NCBI RefSeq assembly: GCF_013009555.1
Contig: NZ_CP046176.1
Location: forward strand, 589,501 to 653,500
Reading direction: 5' to 3'
Source: Phocaeicola dorei
Lineage (GTDB): Bacteria > Bacteroidota > Bacteroidia > Bacteroidales > Bacteroidaceae
DNA: 64,000 nucleotides
The position numbers and the translations under genes are program-made. How positions within the stretch are numbered: the stretch's first letter is position 1; every line of letters begins with the position of its first letter. The notes below the pieces were generated by a model. That model was not told where the DNA came from. It made no database searches and was given only the letters and a program-made list of their open reading frames with translations. Of the stretch, positions 1 to 8,296 are shown piece after piece.

Positions 1-543
1 TTTTTTATTTCCGGTGTTCATTTCCAGTGAGGCATATCCAATGTAGGAAATTTGCAATGTCGCATCGGTTGAGGCATCTAGTACAAACCGTCCGTCTATA
101 TCTGTAATCGTGCCTATAGATTGTCCTTTAATTTTTACGTTAGCACCTATAATCGGTTCGCCATTCACATCTTTAATGATGCCGGATATTTTTTTTGTTT
201 CAGATGATTTTACATTGCCGGTTTGCTTGTCCGAAATAACGATTGTTTTAGGTGAAACAATACTATATTCTAGATTTCTGTCTTTTAAAGCTTGATTCAG
301 AACGGTAGTGACCGAAATATTTTCCGCTGATATCGAAATATTTCGGTCAGCATCTAGAACAACACTACGATAAGAAAAACGATAGGGCGTTTGATTCTCG
401 ATAATGTTAAAGATCTCTTTTAATGATACATTTTTTACGTTTATCGTTATTAGTTTTTCCTGTGCCATAGATTCGAATGTACAGAAAAGAAGCAATAACG
501 AAAACAAAGTGAACAACTTCAGTTGTGCGTGTTTGTTTTTCAT
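1..543 (-). CDS. SusC-family TonB-dependent receptor, N-terminal part (cut by window edge)
   Basis: Outer-membrane importer of glycan oligosaccharides; only the first 181 residues are inside the window and the frame is open at base 1. The N-terminus (MKNKHAQLKLFTLFSLLLL) is a signal peptide ending near SMAQ. Residues about 30-85 form an STN domain, the periplasmic part that signals to a FecR anti-sigma factor. Residues about 110-180 are a carboxypeptidase-regulatory-like domain (GEPIIGANVKIKGQS, then TDIDGRFVLD). It lies 169 bp downstream of a FecR gene and an ECF sigma gene on the same strand, so it is the receptor of that trans-envelope signalling set. The plug and barrel lie outside the window. 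Family assignment is firm; substrate unknown. Confidence 0.93.
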   Translation of the reverse strand, partial: MKNKHAQLKLFTLFSLLLLFCTFESMAQEKLITINVKNVSLKEIFNIIENQTPYRFSYRSVVLDADRNISISAENISVTTVLNQALKDRNLEYSIVSPKTIVISDKQTGNVKSSETKKISGIIKDVNGEPIIGANVKIKGQSIGTITDIDGRFVLDASTDATLQISYIGYASLEMNTGNKK

Positions 544-581
544 ACGATAGTAAATTTTAGATTAATGTTAGGCCCTGTGGG

Positions 582-604
582 CATTGTCGTAAGTAAAGAC
601 AATG
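582..604. repeat. Hairpin between FecR and SusC
   Basis: A 7-bp perfect inverted repeat (CATTGTC at 582-588, GACAATG at 598-604) in the 169-bp gap between FecR and the downstream SusC. On the plus strand it is followed by TATTTTT. Adjacent on the SusC side is the short palindrome GCCCTGTGGGC (572-582). It may be a terminator, a leader structure or part of the sigma-dependent promoter; the sequence alone does not decide. Confidence 0.4.
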
Positions 605-712
605 TATTTTTATAGAAGTACCGAAGATAAGATATGTTATAAAGCATACAAAACGAAGCCGCTTTCTCTCAATTTAGAAAGAAAATCGGTTTTGATATTG
701 ATTGGATTTGAT

Positions 713-1687
713 TCAAATGTCAGTCAAAATAATTTCTTTGCCTTTGATTTGCGCCTTAAGATGATAGGACTTTTCAATTACTTCCAGCACTTCGTTTAAA
801 TTGGTAAGAGGTAGTGTACCGGTAAAAGTGTCGGTGGGACAGTTTTTACAGGTGATGTTGATTCGAACATTATAGCTTTGTTCAATAGTATGGATGACTT
901 CAGAGAATTTAGTATTTCTGAATATCATGTTGCCATGTCTCCATGCTGATATTTTTTGGGTGTCCTCTTCTGCAATGATGAAAATATTACCTGTTGATTG
1001 GTCTAATATTGCCTTTTGTTTCGGGTGAAGGATTACATTCTTATGACTTTGAGTTGCACCAAGCCATACGCTTCCTTCCTCTAGGGCCAGTTCGGCTGTT
1101 TTATGATCCTTTCGTACTAAAAGATTAAAAGTAGTTCCCAGTACCTTTACTTGTAGTCCTTGGGCATCTATGATAAAAGGTACTTCCTTGTTTTTATCGA
1201 TCTGAAAATAACCTTCTCCATCAAAGCTGATTTTCCTTTCTTTTTTGTTATAGGTTTGGGGGAAGTATGCTAACCTGGATTCTGAATTCAGAGAAACAGC
1301 GGTGCCGTCCGGAAGAGTGACACTTGCCCGTTCTCCTCGAGCTGTACAGACAATCATTTCTTTGGTGGCAATTTGTCTGTTCTCATAATACAGATAGCCG
1401 GAAAGTATAATGAATACAGGCAATAATATAGTAGCGGCAATCTGGATTATACGACTAAAATCGAAGCCATTGCTTTTTTCTTCTTTTATGGAATTTTCGA
1501 TCTGTGCCTTTATTTTGTCTATTTGTTTGTCGGGAACGGAAGTGACATCAATTTTTTCATTCATCCAAGTTTGATACATTTCTTCCCCTATTTCATAGTC
1601 CGACATGGATTTAATTCTATTTCTGAGTTCCTGTAACTCCGCCGGGGATAGTTCGTCATTCCTATATTTGGTTTCAAGTTTCTTCAT
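713..1687 (-). CDS. FecR-family anti-sigma factor
   Basis: Inner-membrane anti-sigma factor that holds an ECF sigma factor until the SusC STN domain signals a bound glycan. 324 residues: cytoplasmic N-terminal region (about 1-80), one membrane segment at about 82-103 (IIQIAATILLPVFIILSGYL), a periplasmic FecR domain (about 115-210; LPDGTAVSLNSESRLAYFP and DGEGYFQI), and a C-terminal DUF4974 domain (about 250-320; FRNTKFSEVIHTIEQSYNV, FTGTLPL). It lies 55 bp downstream of the sigma gene and 169 bp upstream of the partial SusC, all on the minus strand, which is the usual order for this system. Confidence 0.93.
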   Translation of the reverse strand: MKKLETKYRNDELSPAELQELRNRIKSMSDYEIGEEMYQTWMNEKIDVTSVPDKQIDKIKAQIENSIKEEKSNGFDFSRIIQIAATILLPVFIILSGYLYYENRQIATKEMIVCTARGERASVTLPDGTAVSLNSESRLAYFPQTYNKKERKISFDGEGYFQIDKNKEVPFIIDAQGLQVKVLGTTFNLLVRKDHKTAELALEEGSVWLGATQSHKNVILHPKQKAILDQSTGNIFIIAEEDTQKISAWRHGNMIFRNTKFSEVIHTIEQSYNVRINITCKNCPTDTFTGTLPLTNLNEVLEVIEKSYHLKAQIKGKEIILTDI

Positions 1688-1742
1688 TTATTTTTTTCTA
1701 TTTATGACATCCATTTATGTTGATAGTACCGAATTTTATTTT

Positions 1743-2324
1743 CTAATTAATAAAAAGTAACATTAGAAGTAACCATATTTTGTTTAATTTCTCCTTTAGG
1801 GTCTTAAGTCCTAGTGAAAGCTGGTTTTTTACGGTTTGTTCGCTTAAAGAAAGTTTTTCTGCTATTTCTTTATTGGATAACTGTTTGAACCGGGATAGAC
1901 GAATTACTTTTTGCTGAGTGTCTGGGAGCTTTTCTATTGTTTTGAGGAATCTGAATAGGAATTCATTATATTCCAGCTTGTAATGAGTGTCCTCGGTTGA
2001 CAGGGTATCTATATGATAAATGTATTCTTCATATATGGGATGGTTTATTTTCTGACGGTATGCATTGATGAGACGGTGTTTAGCCATAATAAAAAGTAGA
2101 GAACGTAATGTTTCATCTTGTCTTATATTTATACGGTTAGACCACAGTTTTACAAAAACCTCTTGTACGATTTCCTCTGATTCTTCGGAAGATTTGGTAA
2201 ATTGTAAACTATAAGCATACAGGCGTTTGGAGTACATTTGATAAATTTTGTCAAATGCCTTATGCGATCCTTGTTTTAAGTCATGAATCAAGTGTCGTTC
2301 TATATTTTCTATGTGCTCTTCCAA
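1743..2324 (-). CDS. ECF RNA polymerase sigma factor (Bacteroidetes sigma-70 type)
   Basis: Extracytoplasmic-function sigma factor, 193 residues. Region 2 is at about 20-90 (FDKIYQMYSKRLYAYSLQF, then EEIVQEVFVKLW). Region 4 is at about 125-185 with the helix-turn-helix LSNKEIAEKLSLSEQTVKNQ. It heads the sigma-FecR-SusC set that leaves the window at base 1 and should direct transcription of that receptor operon. The C-terminus ends in a hydrophobic tail (IWLLLMLLF), common in Bacteroidota members of this group. It starts 166 bp after the end of the neighbouring GH43 gene, in the same direction, but probably belongs to the next locus. Confidence 0.94.
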   Translation of the reverse strand: MEEHIENIERHLIHDLKQGSHKAFDKIYQMYSKRLYAYSLQFTKSSEESEEIVQEVFVKLWSNRINIRQDETLRSLLFIMAKHRLINAYRQKINHPIYEEYIYHIDTLSTEDTHYKLEYNEFLFRFLKTIEKLPDTQQKVIRLSRFKQLSNKEIAEKLSLSEQTVKNQLSLGLKTLKEKLNKIWLLLMLLFIN

Positions 2325-2372
2325 GATATATGGTGTTACCTAAATGTGGATTAATCCCATAATATTCGTTTG

Positions 2373-2380
2373 CAAAGATA
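2373..2380 (-). promoter_or_regulatory. Candidate -7 box for the sigma gene
   Basis: On the minus strand this reads TATCTTTG, an exact match to the Bacteroidota -7 consensus TAnnTTTG, 49 bp upstream of the sigma start codon. No good TTTG box is visible at the expected distance upstream, so strength is uncertain. Confidence 0.5.
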
Positions 2381-2490
2381 ATCATTATGTATTTCTCTTG
2401 TGTATCTCTAGAACTAATTTTGTATGATATCTGAATATGTCTTTTAATTGTAAGAAATAGGTTCAATAGTAATTTTTTCTTGTTTTAAGA

Positions 2491-4140
2491 CTAATTCTCT
2501 TCCTTATATTCAAACCATTGGTATGATGCTTTATTTATCGATTGTTTTCCATTACTTGTCGCATATATTCCGACTCCCGTACCATTAAAGCGGTTGACCT
2601 TATTATCCGACACAGCATCTACACTTTGTACCTCTCCCACTTGATAAAGCATATCATTTGACAAACCGGCATAGAATGTTAATGTAGCTCCTTTGGCTAC
2701 CAAGCGTAATATGACAGATTTTTCCTTCCAAGGCAGTGTCGCAATTATTGTTTTTTTGCCTAGAAGTACTTTTGTCAAACGGATTTCATTCTTTCCTTTC
2801 AGTAATGAATAATAGCCTTTAGCTGTACGATACAGAACCAAGCCCGCCCATTCGTTCACCCGACGGGTGGAGAAACTCATTGTCGTGGTGGCAGAAAAAT
2901 TATGGGAATGTACACGGCGCAGAAGCATGGAGGGACATACCAGACTGTCTGCCATCTCAGGTCGGAGAGACAAAAACAAGTTGCCATCGGCAAAATGATG
3001 GAAAGGTTGCTCAGGGATACGCATTGTAGCCCATTCCGGTGATAAAGCAGAACTTTCAAAATCATTCTGTTTATCTGTCTTCGACACCGGCGTCCATGGT
3101 AAAGGTGGACGTTTCAACCGGTTTCCGATAACACCAATGCCGGGATTGAAGATAGGTTCACCGTTTTGAAAACTCACCTCACAAAGAAAGGTTTCGCGTC
3201 CTAAAGGCACCAGTCCTCCTTCCACAATTCGTTTACCGAGAAACACAGCATACCAATCTCCGGTCGGTGTCTGTACCAGATCGGCATGTCCGAGAGACTG
3301 CACAGGGTAGTCCTTGCCAAGATGGCGGTGTGTCAATACGGGATTGACGGTACAAGGTACATACGGTCCCCAGAGGGATTTAGCAGTGAGGGCGGTAACA
3401 GCATGGTTATAATCCGATCCTCCTTCAGCCATCAACAATAGATAGTGGTCCTTTATTTTGTATAAATGAGGCCCTTCGGCGTATTTTGCATTAGCCGCAT
3501 GACCATAGGCCAATGTTTTTCGTTCTCCGACCAGACATCTTTTTTGGAGGTCCAGCTCCTGCATCCATACGGCACACTGGGCAGGCCATGCGCTCTTAAA
3601 ATCCCAGCGATTGCCTGTATAATAACAGCGTCCGTCCTCATCAAAAAAAAGAGAAGGGTCAATGCCGGGAGCATCTTTCAGCCACACCGGATCCGACCAG
3701 GGACCGGCCGGATTCTTGGCTGTCATGTAGAAATTGCCACCACAGCCATGAGCTGTGGTGATAAGATAGAATGTTCCATTATGATAACGCAAAGTGGGGG
3801 CCCAGATGCCGTCATTATCCGTCATACCGTTAAAGTCGATAGCCTTGGGATTGGTTAATGCATGACCGATAAGCGACCAGTTAGTCAGGTCACGGCTGTG
3901 ATAAATAGGAAGTCCGGGAAACCATGTGAATGATGAAGTGACTAAATAATAATCTTCTCCTACCCGGCAGATGGAAGGATCTGGATGGAATCCCGTGCGA
4001 ATGGGATTGGAAATGGAATCCGGAATAATCGTTTCTCCCATCATTCTTGCACACAAAAAAATAGTAACTAACAGTAAAAGTAATCTTTTTATTTTTCTGT
4101 TTAGAAATATGAAACTGCGCGTTATTATAATATTTCTCAT
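2491..4140 (-). CDS. Glycoside hydrolase family 43 (beta-xylosidase / alpha-L-arabinofuranosidase type), secreted
   Basis: 549 residues with an N-terminal hydrophobic segment (KRLLLLLVTIFLCARMMG, about 19-36) that should act as signal peptide. The GH43 five-bladed propeller occupies about 45-345. Expected catalytic positions are visible: the base Asp in FHPDPSICRVG, the Asp of GIDPSLFFDEDG, and the general acid Glu in AEGPHLYKIKDHYLLLMAEG. A C-terminal beta-sandwich (about 350-545), as in beta-xylosidase-like GH43 proteins, completes it. It is the last gene of the minus-strand PUL 1, 115 bp after another GH43-type gene. Arabinofuranosyl or xylosyl release is likely; the exact linkage cannot be read from sequence. 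Confidence 0.88.
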   Translation of the reverse strand: MRNIIITRSFIFLNRKIKRLLLLLVTIFLCARMMGETIIPDSISNPIRTGFHPDPSICRVGEDYYLVTSSFTWFPGLPIYHSRDLTNWSLIGHALTNPKAIDFNGMTDNDGIWAPTLRYHNGTFYLITTAHGCGGNFYMTAKNPAGPWSDPVWLKDAPGIDPSLFFDEDGRCYYTGNRWDFKSAWPAQCAVWMQELDLQKRCLVGERKTLAYGHAANAKYAEGPHLYKIKDHYLLLMAEGGSDYNHAVTALTAKSLWGPYVPCTVNPVLTHRHLGKDYPVQSLGHADLVQTPTGDWYAVFLGKRIVEGGLVPLGRETFLCEVSFQNGEPIFNPGIGVIGNRLKRPPLPWTPVSKTDKQNDFESSALSPEWATMRIPEQPFHHFADGNLFLSLRPEMADSLVCPSMLLRRVHSHNFSATTTMSFSTRRVNEWAGLVLYRTAKGYYSLLKGKNEIRLTKVLLGKKTIIATLPWKEKSVILRLVAKGATLTFYAGLSNDMLYQVGEVQSVDAVSDNKVNRFNGTGVGIYATSNGKQSINKASYQWFEYKEEN

Positions 4141-4255
4141 CGTTATTTAATATATTAGCAATTATTATACTTCAAATTTTCCAGTGTTACATTTCTTCTG
4201 TCTTTTGCATGGTTAATTCTGTATCTCAGCCCTTTTGCATAAGATATGGAATAGC

Positions 4256-5578
4256 TCAAAAGTGATAGACATTGTCTATCGTTACGAAAGTGTCGTCACT
4301 TCCATAGATTGTTTTAGTCTTGTCTGTCCATACCGGTCGTATTCCTGTTACTTCAACCTGTAAGGTATAATTTGCCTTCGACATTTTCGGTGTTATAATT
4401 CGAATTGCTTTTTCCGGATACTTGCTGTAGAAATCTACCAATGAAGAATATACAGTATCTTTCTCGGTATTTAATACACTTACTTTGGCATATCCGCCAT
4501 GAGGGTTTGTTTCTCCAACAATAGCGGCATGAGTTCCTTTGAACGCTATCTCCAACACGTCTCCTTTTTGATTGGACTTCCATGCCCCGTACAACTTTTT
4601 CCCTTTGTTCAGAGCGTCTGCCGGTTTTAGCTTCCTGATGTCCCATGCTTGCCAATATTCAGGGATGGATATTTTTGTTCCATCCACTTGTAAAGGCATC
4701 CATACATAAGTGGCGGCTGAGGCCTGATGCGGATAAGACCAACGATCCCCCATAAACATAGGTATGGTATCATTACCGCATTTCAACGGGAATACAAATG
4801 TACTTTGCGAATTGTAGGTCAGCTTGCCTTCCGGGCAGAACAGCCCTTGTTTCGTCCAAGGACCTTCTATCTGGGGAGCCGTAAAATAGAAGTTGTCATT
4901 TTTCTCCCAACTGGTCAGGTTTGAGGTAAGCATGAAATAGACACCGTTCTTTTTGAACATGGCCGGTGATTCGCCCATGCCTTTAATGTGGGCCACTTCA
5001 GCCTCTATCGAACGGTAATCATCGCTTAACCGATAAACAGGGCCATGATGAATCAGTAAATATCCTTTTCCATCGGTGTCCTGAAAGGTTCCCATATCCC
5101 AGCGTTTTACAGGTTGTCCCTTATAGAGTAACGGTCCCTGCAACTGATAGTCACCTGCAATCGTTTTGCAGGTGGCTAAACCGATATAAGGGTCCTTGTA
5201 TCCCATATCATCGGCATGCATCAGCATGATATACTCGCCCGTCTTAGGGCATTTCATCACTTTTACACGCTCACCTACGCGATTGGGGCCAAGGATGCCT
5301 TCGGGTTGGACTCTAAGGACAATGTTCTCGAATTTCCAGTTTACAAGATCATCCGAAGAATAACATGAGAAGCCGGGGAAAGCGTTACTTTTGTCCGATT
5401 TCCATTCTCCGAAAAGATAATATCTTCCGTTTTCTTCCACAATACAAGCGCCATGTGCATTGACAATATTTCCCTTGTCATCAAACCATGGAATACCGTT
5501 GACTACTAAATTGTTTTGAGCTGTAGCTGTTCCTGCTTTCAATAAGAGGAACAACAAGAATAGTAAATATTTCATCAT
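4256..5578 (-). CDS. GH43-like five-bladed propeller enzyme, secreted (exo-galactanase-like group)
   Basis: 440 residues; signal peptide MMKYLLFLLFLLLKAG ending near ATAQ. The propeller spans about 25-320. It opens with VNAHGACIVEENGRYYLFGE, a form typical of the GH43 branch that includes exo-beta-1,3-galactanases, in which the usual base Asp-Pro motif at blade 1 is absent. Other propeller motifs are KWDMGTFQDTDGKGYL-like (RWDMGTFQDTDGKGYLLIH) and GESPAMFKKNGVYFMLTS, whose Glu could be the general acid. A C-terminal beta-rich domain (about 335-440) may bind carbohydrate. A promoter-like element and an inverted repeat lie in the 253-bp gap upstream, so it may have its own transcript. Galactan or arabinogalactan side-chain cleavage is an inference. 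Confidence 0.75.
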   Translation of the reverse strand: MMKYLLFLLFLLLKAGTATAQNNLVVNGIPWFDDKGNIVNAHGACIVEENGRYYLFGEWKSDKSNAFPGFSCYSSDDLVNWKFENIVLRVQPEGILGPNRVGERVKVMKCPKTGEYIMLMHADDMGYKDPYIGLATCKTIAGDYQLQGPLLYKGQPVKRWDMGTFQDTDGKGYLLIHHGPVYRLSDDYRSIEAEVAHIKGMGESPAMFKKNGVYFMLTSNLTSWEKNDNFYFTAPQIEGPWTKQGLFCPEGKLTYNSQSTFVFPLKCGNDTIPMFMGDRWSYPHQASAATYVWMPLQVDGTKISIPEYWQAWDIRKLKPADALNKGKKLYGAWKSNQKGDVLEIAFKGTHAAIVGETNPHGGYAKVSVLNTEKDTVYSSLVDFYSKYPEKAIRIITPKMSKANYTLQVEVTGIRPVWTDKTKTIYGSDDTFVTIDNVYHF

Positions 5579-5620
5579 GTTCTTATTGTATATTCATATT
5601 TTATTTATTCAATAATGCAC

Positions 5621-5642
5621 TAATGTTCTATCTTGAACATTA
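5621..5642. repeat. 8-bp inverted repeat in the leader of the GH43-like gene
   Basis: TAATGTTC (5621-5628) and GAACATTA (5635-5642) form a perfect inverted repeat around TATCTT. It lies between a promoter-like element (5694-5724, minus) and the start codon at 5578, so it would be in the mRNA leader or serve as an operator. No T-run follows it, so it is not an obvious terminator. Confidence 0.45.
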
Positions 5643-5693
5643 ATATAAAAATTATAGGTTGGAATCTTTACGCTATCTATTTTTATTATTATG

Positions 5694-5724
5694 CAAAGAT
5701 CGTAATATCAAAATAGAGAACAAA
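5694..5724 (-). promoter_or_regulatory. Candidate promoter for the GH43-like gene
   Basis: Read on the minus strand: TTTG (5724-5721), 19 bp, then GATCTTTG (5701-5694), one base off the TAnnTTTG -7 consensus. It lies about 115 bp upstream of the start codon at 5578 and would allow the two downstream GH43 genes to be expressed apart from GH115. Confidence 0.45.
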
Positions 5725-5831
5725 TGGATTTTGATTTCAATTCCTGTGTTTTTGTACAAAAAACCATATCTTCAATCTGTTTGTTTATAAGTGATAAATA
5801 GAAAAAGAGATATTCATAATTTTTTTGAGGA

Positions 5832-8138
5832 TCATTGTGTTTTTGGAAAAACAAATAGTTGGTCAAGAATGACTCCTTTATCTATTGCTTTTACTTGAAG
5901 ACAATGTTTCTCATTTTGGGAAAGTGGGAGGGTGAAATGTAAGATTGCTTTGTTTCTTAATACATTTTCTTTCCATATTTCACTTCGCCCATATGTTTCG
6001 TAATTACTTGCAGGAATCTGCTGCCCGTCAAGTGAAAGCGCAATGCGAATTGACTTTCCTTCAATAGGATGACAAGGAAGTAAATGTACTTCAATCTCTA
6101 CAGAATCAGTATTTATTGCGTCAAATGTATAGTTTACACTCTTATTTTTCGGGATGGTTATGGCTTTTTCTTCATAACCGAGGCCTTCACAGGGGGAGTA
6201 ATCCCCATTTGTGCAGTCTGCTCCATTCCATTTGGCAATGTACTTGCGTTCTTTTATTATAGGAGAAGTCGCAGCTTTATGATCTACAGGTTCAAATACT
6301 GGTAAACGCCTAGGTTGAAAATCCATCATTCTATGCCATTTACTATTATTATGGAAACCTATATTATAGATACGTGTTAGTGAAGCAATACTATCAAATG
6401 CTGCATCACTTTTTGACCATGATTCCAGCCCGTGGCGAGCTTTTTGAGCATAAAGTATTTTTTTATTCATTTCCGCTGATGCCTGCAAAGGGTATTTGAC
6501 TAATTGGAAATAGGCGTCTTGACGTTCCGGAATAACTTTATTAAAGCAAGTTTCTACCTCATCTTCCAATTTTTGATAGGCCGCTAAACGTGTGTCAATA
6601 TATTTTTCGCTCCATGGCATATCTTTTATAATACGATAATCGTTGGTGTGATACTCTTCTTCACGAGTATTTCCCATGAATTCCGGCTTGCGGATATATG
6701 CTAATCGATAATGTTCTTTCATCAGAGGTAAAAGACGTTTGCCCAACTGGTTACCGAATTCTCTTTGTAGGAAATGGCTGAGATGCTTTGTGATACCCTG
6801 TTTTCTGACGGAGTGAATGTCCCAAGCCATATCCATGAATAATTCTATCTGATATTCAGCAGGCTTGATGTCACCTACATTCAATACCCATAATTTTTGT
6901 ATGCCACTATCATAGGCGGTCGTCATTTGTTGATAGAGTAGTGCGGGTGAGAAAGTACCCAACCATAGATAATCATGTGGGCGTCCCCAATAAGATATGT
7001 GGTAATACACACCGTTTCCTCCTTTCCGCTGACGTTCTTCATCCGTAGGAAAATGATGAATATATCCATAGTTGTCATCGCACCACATCAAGCATACATC
7101 TTCAGGAACTTCAAGTCCTGCGTCATATATATCCATAACTTCTTTATAAGGAATAAAGACTTGTGGAACTTTTGTTACGTCTTGGTTAACATATTGTTGT
7201 AGTAAATGACGTTGGTCAGCAAATACATGTTGCAACACGGCTTTCTGTTCCTTTATCGTTTTTGCACCATTCATAGCTCCGTCGTGTACTCCACGCATAC
7301 CTATAGTATAAAGTATGGGTTGGTTTGCCACTTCCTTTACTCTTTGTTCCCAAAATTCATAAACATTTTTGCTGTTGTTCACATAATCGTATTCTCCTTT
7401 TCCTCGTTTTCTCCATTCACCGGCTGTGCTTGAAGCCATTGGTTCGCAGTGTGAACCTCCAATGTAGATACCGTATTGTTCAGCTACTTCACGATTTCCT
7501 TGTGTTAAGAAAAAAGGTTGCGTACATTCATGCATGGCAGGCCAATAGGTATTTGCACGTAAGCGTAACATTAATTCGAAAATGCGCGCATTGGTCTTGG
7601 GACCAATACGACCGGGTTTGTGCCAAGGTTCGTAGTGTAGGCTTGACCATGGCATTAATCCCCAATCTTCATCATTGATAAAGATACCGCGAAATTCTAC
7701 GGAAGGAGCTTGCAGATTTACGTAGCCGTTTGCAAGCGAAAAGGATGATCGTTTTAGAGGCATAACATCAGCCCACCATTCCCAAGGTGACACGCCTATC
7801 AGCCGGGAAATTTCCAGTATTCCATATGCGACGCCATGTGCATCACTTCCCGTTACATAAAGTTGGTCATCCGAAACTTTAAGTTGGAAAGCTTCTTTAC
7901 GTTTATCTAACAGGGTGGTGTCTTTATTAATAATAATATTACCTTCTTTTCCTATACAGACATCCGATGACAATACTGCTTGGAAATCATTTACTAGCAT
8001 TTTAAGTGCTGATTTTACTACCGGTTCCATTTCTGTTGTATCACAAGCTATATGAATTGTGTGCCCACTTTTCAGTTCAAAACCGTTGGCCTTTACTACT
8101 ATCATTAATAATAATAGATGTATGATTGTATGTCGCAT
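5832..8138 (-). CDS. Glycoside hydrolase family 115 (alpha-glucuronidase type), secreted
   Basis: 768 residues when started at the ATG at 8138 (MRHTIIHLLLLMIVVKANG, a good signal peptide). An in-frame ATG at 8213 would add 25 charged residues before the signal peptide and is unlikely. GH115 hallmarks: AYGILEISRLIGVSPWEWWA, PSVEFRGIFINDEDWGL, NARIFELMLRLRANTYWPAM, GSHCEPM and LMWCDDNYGYI, followed by a C-terminal region with a beta-sandwich character (about 650-768). Known GH115 enzymes remove glucuronic or 4-O-methylglucuronic acid from xylan, and some act on arabinogalactan. It is the first enzyme gene after susC-susD, separated from susD by a hairpin with T-run. This points to a glucuronate-decorated substrate. 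Confidence 0.92.
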   Translation of the reverse strand: MRHTIIHLLLLMIVVKANGFELKSGHTIHIACDTTEMEPVVKSALKMLVNDFQAVLSSDVCIGKEGNIIINKDTTLLDKRKEAFQLKVSDDQLYVTGSDAHGVAYGILEISRLIGVSPWEWWADVMPLKRSSFSLANGYVNLQAPSVEFRGIFINDEDWGLMPWSSLHYEPWHKPGRIGPKTNARIFELMLRLRANTYWPAMHECTQPFFLTQGNREVAEQYGIYIGGSHCEPMASSTAGEWRKRGKGEYDYVNNSKNVYEFWEQRVKEVANQPILYTIGMRGVHDGAMNGAKTIKEQKAVLQHVFADQRHLLQQYVNQDVTKVPQVFIPYKEVMDIYDAGLEVPEDVCLMWCDDNYGYIHHFPTDEERQRKGGNGVYYHISYWGRPHDYLWLGTFSPALLYQQMTTAYDSGIQKLWVLNVGDIKPAEYQIELFMDMAWDIHSVRKQGITKHLSHFLQREFGNQLGKRLLPLMKEHYRLAYIRKPEFMGNTREEEYHTNDYRIIKDMPWSEKYIDTRLAAYQKLEDEVETCFNKVIPERQDAYFQLVKYPLQASAEMNKKILYAQKARHGLESWSKSDAAFDSIASLTRIYNIGFHNNSKWHRMMDFQPRRLPVFEPVDHKAATSPIIKERKYIAKWNGADCTNGDYSPCEGLGYEEKAITIPKNKSVNYTFDAINTDSVEIEVHLLPCHPIEGKSIRIALSLDGQQIPASNYETYGRSEIWKENVLRNKAILHFTLPLSQNEKHCLQVKAIDKGVILDQLFVFPKTQ

Positions 8139-8202
8139 ATTCTGTTTTAAATTATTAATTTTCCAACAACAACTTTCCTTGATTGGTCTTTTTCTGATAC
8201 TT

Positions 8203-8267
8203 AAAAAGGGCATATCAAAAATATTGTATGCTCTGAAATTTTATCAATATGTTTTGATATGCCTTTT
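8203..8267 (-). terminator. Attenuator/terminator between susD and GH115
   Basis: On the minus strand, GGCATATCAAAA (8263-8252) pairs perfectly with TTTTGATATGCC (8220-8209) and is followed by CTTTTTAAG. The inner parts ATATTG/CAATAT can extend the stem. The 158-bp susD-GH115 gap thus holds a 12-bp stem plus T-run in the direction of transcription, suited to partial termination after susCD. Confidence 0.65.
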
Positions 8268-8296
8268 GTGTATAAATTTATTTATTAATAATCCTA